From Pseudomonadota bacterium (GTDB taxonomy: Bacteria; Pseudomonadota; Alphaproteobacteria; Rhizobiales; Xanthobacteraceae): a stretch of DNA of 15,286 nucleotides. The stretch spans positions 1-15,286 of the forward strand of contig JAKAMD010000039.1 in assembly GCA_021823875.1 (NCBI GenBank), in the 5' to 3' direction. Below the pieces are notes generated by a model, which did no database searches, had not been told where the DNA came from, and was given only the letters and a program-made list of their open reading frames with translations. The position numbers were made by a program, and so were the translations under genes. Each line of letters starts with the position of its first letter. Within the stretch, counting starts at the first letter, position 1. This document shows, in pieces, positions 13,678-15,286 of the stretch.

Positions 13678-14480
13678 TGACGGCCGAGGTCGCCGATCAA
13701 AAGTCGCCGCTGGCGCGGCCTCGCTCAGACTCCCTTGCTGGGGTGGCCCCCTCTTCGCGCGACGTCGCCGCCGATACAGCGTCAATAGCGGCCGCAGCCC
13801 CGCGGTCTTTCCGTGCGCGCCCGACCCGTGCCGAGGAATTGCGGCTGCGCATCGCCGACGACATCGTAAGCGGCGCGCTGGCGCCGGGCGCCGCGCTCGA
13901 CGAGACCGAGCTCGCGCGCCGCTTCAACGTCTCGCGCACGCCGGTGCGCGAAGCGCTGCGCATGCTGGCGTCGAGCGGCCTGGTGCAGGCGCCGGCACAC
14001 CGGACCGCGCTGGTGGCGCAGCCGACGCACCCGGACCTGATCGGCATGTTCGAGGTGATGGCCGAACTCGAATCGCTGTGCGCGGGATACGCCGCCGAGC
14101 GCATGAGCGGCGCCGAACGTCATGGCCTGACGGAGGTGCATGAGATGTTGCGCGCGCTGATCAAGACTGGCGACCCGCAGCATTACCACGAGGTCAACGA
14201 AGCCTTCCACGCCACGATCTACCGCGGCGCCCACAACAACTACCTCGCCGAGCTGACGCTGGCGACGCGCATGCGCGTGCAACCCTTCCGCCGCGCCCAG
14301 TTCCGCAATCTCGGGCGGCTGGCAAAATCGCATGCTGAGCACGATCGCGTGGTGCAGGCGATCATGCGGGGCGAGCGCGTGCGCGCGGCGCAGACCATGT
14401 ACGCGCACATCATCACCGTGCGCGACGAATACCAGCTGTATGCGGGATCGCTGACGAGCGAGCCGCACGCGTCGCCGTGA
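13677..14480 (+). CDS. GntR-family transcriptional regulator, FCD (FadR) subfamily
   Basis: A 267-residue regulator. An Ala/Ser-rich 45-residue N-terminal extension precedes the winged helix-turn-helix (about 52-113, with ETELARRFNVSRTPVREALR and then MLASSGLVQ). The FCD effector domain covers about 118-255, with candidate metal ligands Asn174, His178 (EVNEAFHATIY), His222 and His244. FCD proteins usually sense small carboxylates or similar metabolites. The ATG at 13677 overlaps the ATPase stop by one base; a TTG one codon earlier is an alternative. Being last in the transporter-hydrolase operon, it probably controls that operon, perhaps through the ATTGT-GT-ACAAT palindrome at 7824. Effector unknown. 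Confidence 0.92.
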   Translation: MTAEVADQKSPLARPRSDSLAGVAPSSRDVAADTASIAAAAPRSFRARPTRAEELRLRIADDIVSGALAPGAALDETELARRFNVSRTPVREALRMLASSGLVQAPAHRTALVAQPTHPDLIGMFEVMAELESLCAGYAAERMSGAERHGLTEVHEMLRALIKTGDPQHYHEVNEAFHATIYRGAHNNYLAELTLATRMRVQPFRRAQFRNLGRLAKSHAEHDRVVQAIMRGERVRAAQTMYAHIITVRDEYQLYAGSLTSEPHASP

Positions 14481-14519
14481 CGGCGGATCGGTTCGCCGGG
14501 CGGTCATGGCCTGTGGCCA
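14481..14519. terminator. Possible weak terminator hairpins after the GntR gene
   Basis: CGGCG-8 nt-CGCCG (14481-14498) and TGGCC-TGT-GGCCA (14507-14519) follow the stop codon. Neither has a U-tract. The second lies, on the opposite strand, just past the CCA of the tRNA fragment and may have belonged to that tRNA gene. Confidence 0.25.
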
Positions 14520-14524
14520 AAGGA

Positions 14525-14569
14525 TGGTGGGCGCGACAGGGATCGAACCTGTGACCCCTACCATGTCAA
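14525..14569 (-). tRNA. tRNA-Val(GAC) 3' fragment; likely integration attachment site
   Basis: On the minus strand the sequence ends TGACATGGTAGGGG, TCACAGGTTCGATCCCTGT, CGCGCCCACCA. This gives the anticodon loop TTGACAT (anticodon GAC), the 3' half of the anticodon stem (GGTAG), a complete T-arm with GGTTCGATCC, the acceptor 3' strand CGCGCCC, discriminator A and encoded CCA. The 5' half is missing: no GGGCGCG acceptor strand, D-arm or CTACC stem half exists upstream, where the sequence changes to CGTAAGG right at the loop. Integrases of genomic islands use this kind of tRNA 3' segment as att core. The fragment geometry puts the inserted element at coordinates above 14569. Confidence 0.82.
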
Positions 14570-14658
14570 CGTAAGGCTCCTCTGGCAAACAAGGGCTTTT
14601 TCGCGCGGTCTCGCTCGGTTACGCGCAAGCCGACATCAGCAAAATCAACGGTTTACAG

Positions 14659-14685
14659 AACCTGCGTGCAGGTTGCGTGCAAGTT
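14659..14685. repeat. Palindrome overlapping an 11-bp direct repeat inside the putative island end
   Basis: AACCTGC-GT-GCAGGTT (14659-14674) has perfect 7-bp arms. The same bases begin a head-to-tail pair GCGTGCAGGTT/GCGTGCAAGTT (14664-14685). It lies 38-64 nt upstream of the island ORF start and about 90-115 nt from the tRNA fragment. This suits a repressor operator or integrase/excisionase arm site; the function is not proven. Confidence 0.5.
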
Positions 14686-14722
14686 GCGCCGCCGTCGGCG
14701 CGCGCGGCCGCGGGAGGCCGGC

Positions 14723-15286
14723 ATGAGCAGGCCGGTCGATCCCGCAGCCCTGTTCGGCCGCCTCCCGGTGGCGGTCCAGGAACGGCTGCAGGCCGTCGGC
14801 GAGGCGGCCCGCGACCCGGTCGGCGACGCCCGCGACCATCAGAACGCTTTCGACCGCCATGTCGGCTTCCTCGACGAACTGGCCGATGCCGGCTTGACCC
14901 ACGACAAGCTCGCGACGTTGCTCGCCGCCGTCGGCGTCCACCGCGGCGACGGCAGGCCCCTGCCCCGCGGCACGGTCTCCAGCGCGCTGCACCGCGCGCG
15001 CCTGCGCGCCGCCGCGGTCCAGCGTCGGTTGGCAGCGGCACCCGCCGCCGACCCGCTGCAAGGTGCTGCGTTGTCCGGCAACGCGCTTCATCCAGCGGCA
15101 TTGACCGGCGGCCTGCTGCAGCATCCGGCAGCGGCCCGCAGCGTCATGCAAGAGCCCGCAGCGCCTGACCGCCGGCCGAACCGCTCCGCCCGTCGCCGGA
15201 CCCGTCCCAGCCGCCAGCCCCACTCCGACGGCGCGACCGAGGCTCCGGCGCCGGGAACCGGCCTGGACGGCACGACGTCCGAACCG
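14723..15286 (+). CDS. Hypothetical protein of the putative integrated element, 3' end beyond window
   Basis: Open for 188 codons to the window edge with no stop. The ATG at 14723 is preceded by GGGAGG at 5-nt spacing. Residues about 49-95 are helical, with a pattern FLDELADAGLTHDKLATLL then GRPLPRGTVSSALHRAR. This resembles the small DNA-binding-like unit (repeat of IAxxLxxxG...G.PL...TVxxxLxRA) seen in recombinase and mobilisation accessory proteins, but no family is firmly recognised. The C-terminal half is low-complexity Ala/Pro/Arg-rich (120-188), with loose repeats such as LQGAAL, LHPAAL, LQHPAA and MQEPAA. Composition is even more GC-rich and less protein-like than the genes to its left, fitting horizontally acquired DNA. 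Confidence 0.55.
   Translation, partial: MSRPVDPAALFGRLPVAVQERLQAVGEAARDPVGDARDHQNAFDRHVGFLDELADAGLTHDKLATLLAAVGVHRGDGRPLPRGTVSSALHRARLRAAAVQRRLAAAPAADPLQGAALSGNALHPAALTGGLLQHPAAARSVMQEPAAPDRRPNRSARRRTRPSRQPHSDGATEAPAPGTGLDGTTSEP

Noticed and set aside
14525..14605. Complete tRNA gene on the minus strand
   Set aside because: No 5' acceptor strand complementary to CGCGCCC, no D-arm and no 5' anticodon stem half at the required distance; only the 3' 45 nt match.
14619..15223. Minus-strand frames opposite the island gene
   Set aside because: Arg/Gly-rich shadows without ribosome-binding sites; the plus-strand frame at 14723 has a better start signal and remains open to the edge.

Overview
The window reads as a high-GC alphaproteobacterial chromosome, most like a Rhizobiales/Bradyrhizobium-type soil bacterium. 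This is inferred from protein style (an orphan-like Bug/TctC receptor, a BMP-type ABC transporter, a rhizobial-type biuret hydrolase), from a long intergenic palindrome of the kind common in that group, and from a tRNA-Val fragment. No species can be named from sequence alone.

Layout. (1) 1-1620, minus strand: a TetR repressor gene followed by an RND efflux membrane-fusion (adaptor) gene that runs off the left edge. They share a 4-bp overlap and lie behind a near-consensus sigma-70 promoter whose -10 box is covered by a palindromic operator. (2) 1621-3670, plus strand: a long non-coding stretch, a 35-codon signal-peptide-like mini ORF, a TctC/Bug solute receptor, and a decayed, frameshifted remnant of the partner permease TctA. 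(3) 3719-5740, minus strand: a zinc alcohol dehydrogenase followed by a two-domain rhodanese sulfurtransferase. (4) 6233-7755, plus strand: a GlcG/HbpS-type (DUF336) protein overlapping a Gfo/Idh/MocA oxidoreductase. (5) 7756-14480, plus strand: a compact operon of BMP-family periplasmic receptor, permease, permease, cysteine hydrolase, double ATPase and GntR/FCD regulator. The hydrolase is recognised as biuret hydrolase-like, with catalytic Asp30, Lys136 and Cys169, and it is translationally coupled (ATGA) to the ATPase. A GntR-like palindrome lies in the operon leader. A long imperfect palindrome sits between the two permease genes. (6) 14525-15286: the 3' 45 nt of a tRNA-Val(GAC) gene on the minus strand without its 5' half, followed by different-looking, extremely GC-rich DNA with an open-ended hypothetical gene. 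This looks like the attachment-site boundary of an integrated element that continues to the right.

How the genes fit together. The clearest functional unit is region 5: an importer whose gene order embeds an amidohydrolase between permease and ATPase, with its own likely feedback regulator. The simplest reading is uptake of a small ureido/amide nitrogen compound (biuret or a relative), cytoplasmic hydrolysis, and control by a GntR sensor. No allophanate hydrolase is present in the window, so any allophanate formed must be processed by genes elsewhere. Regions 3 and 4 are divergent catabolic-looking gene pairs whose substrates cannot be read from sequence.
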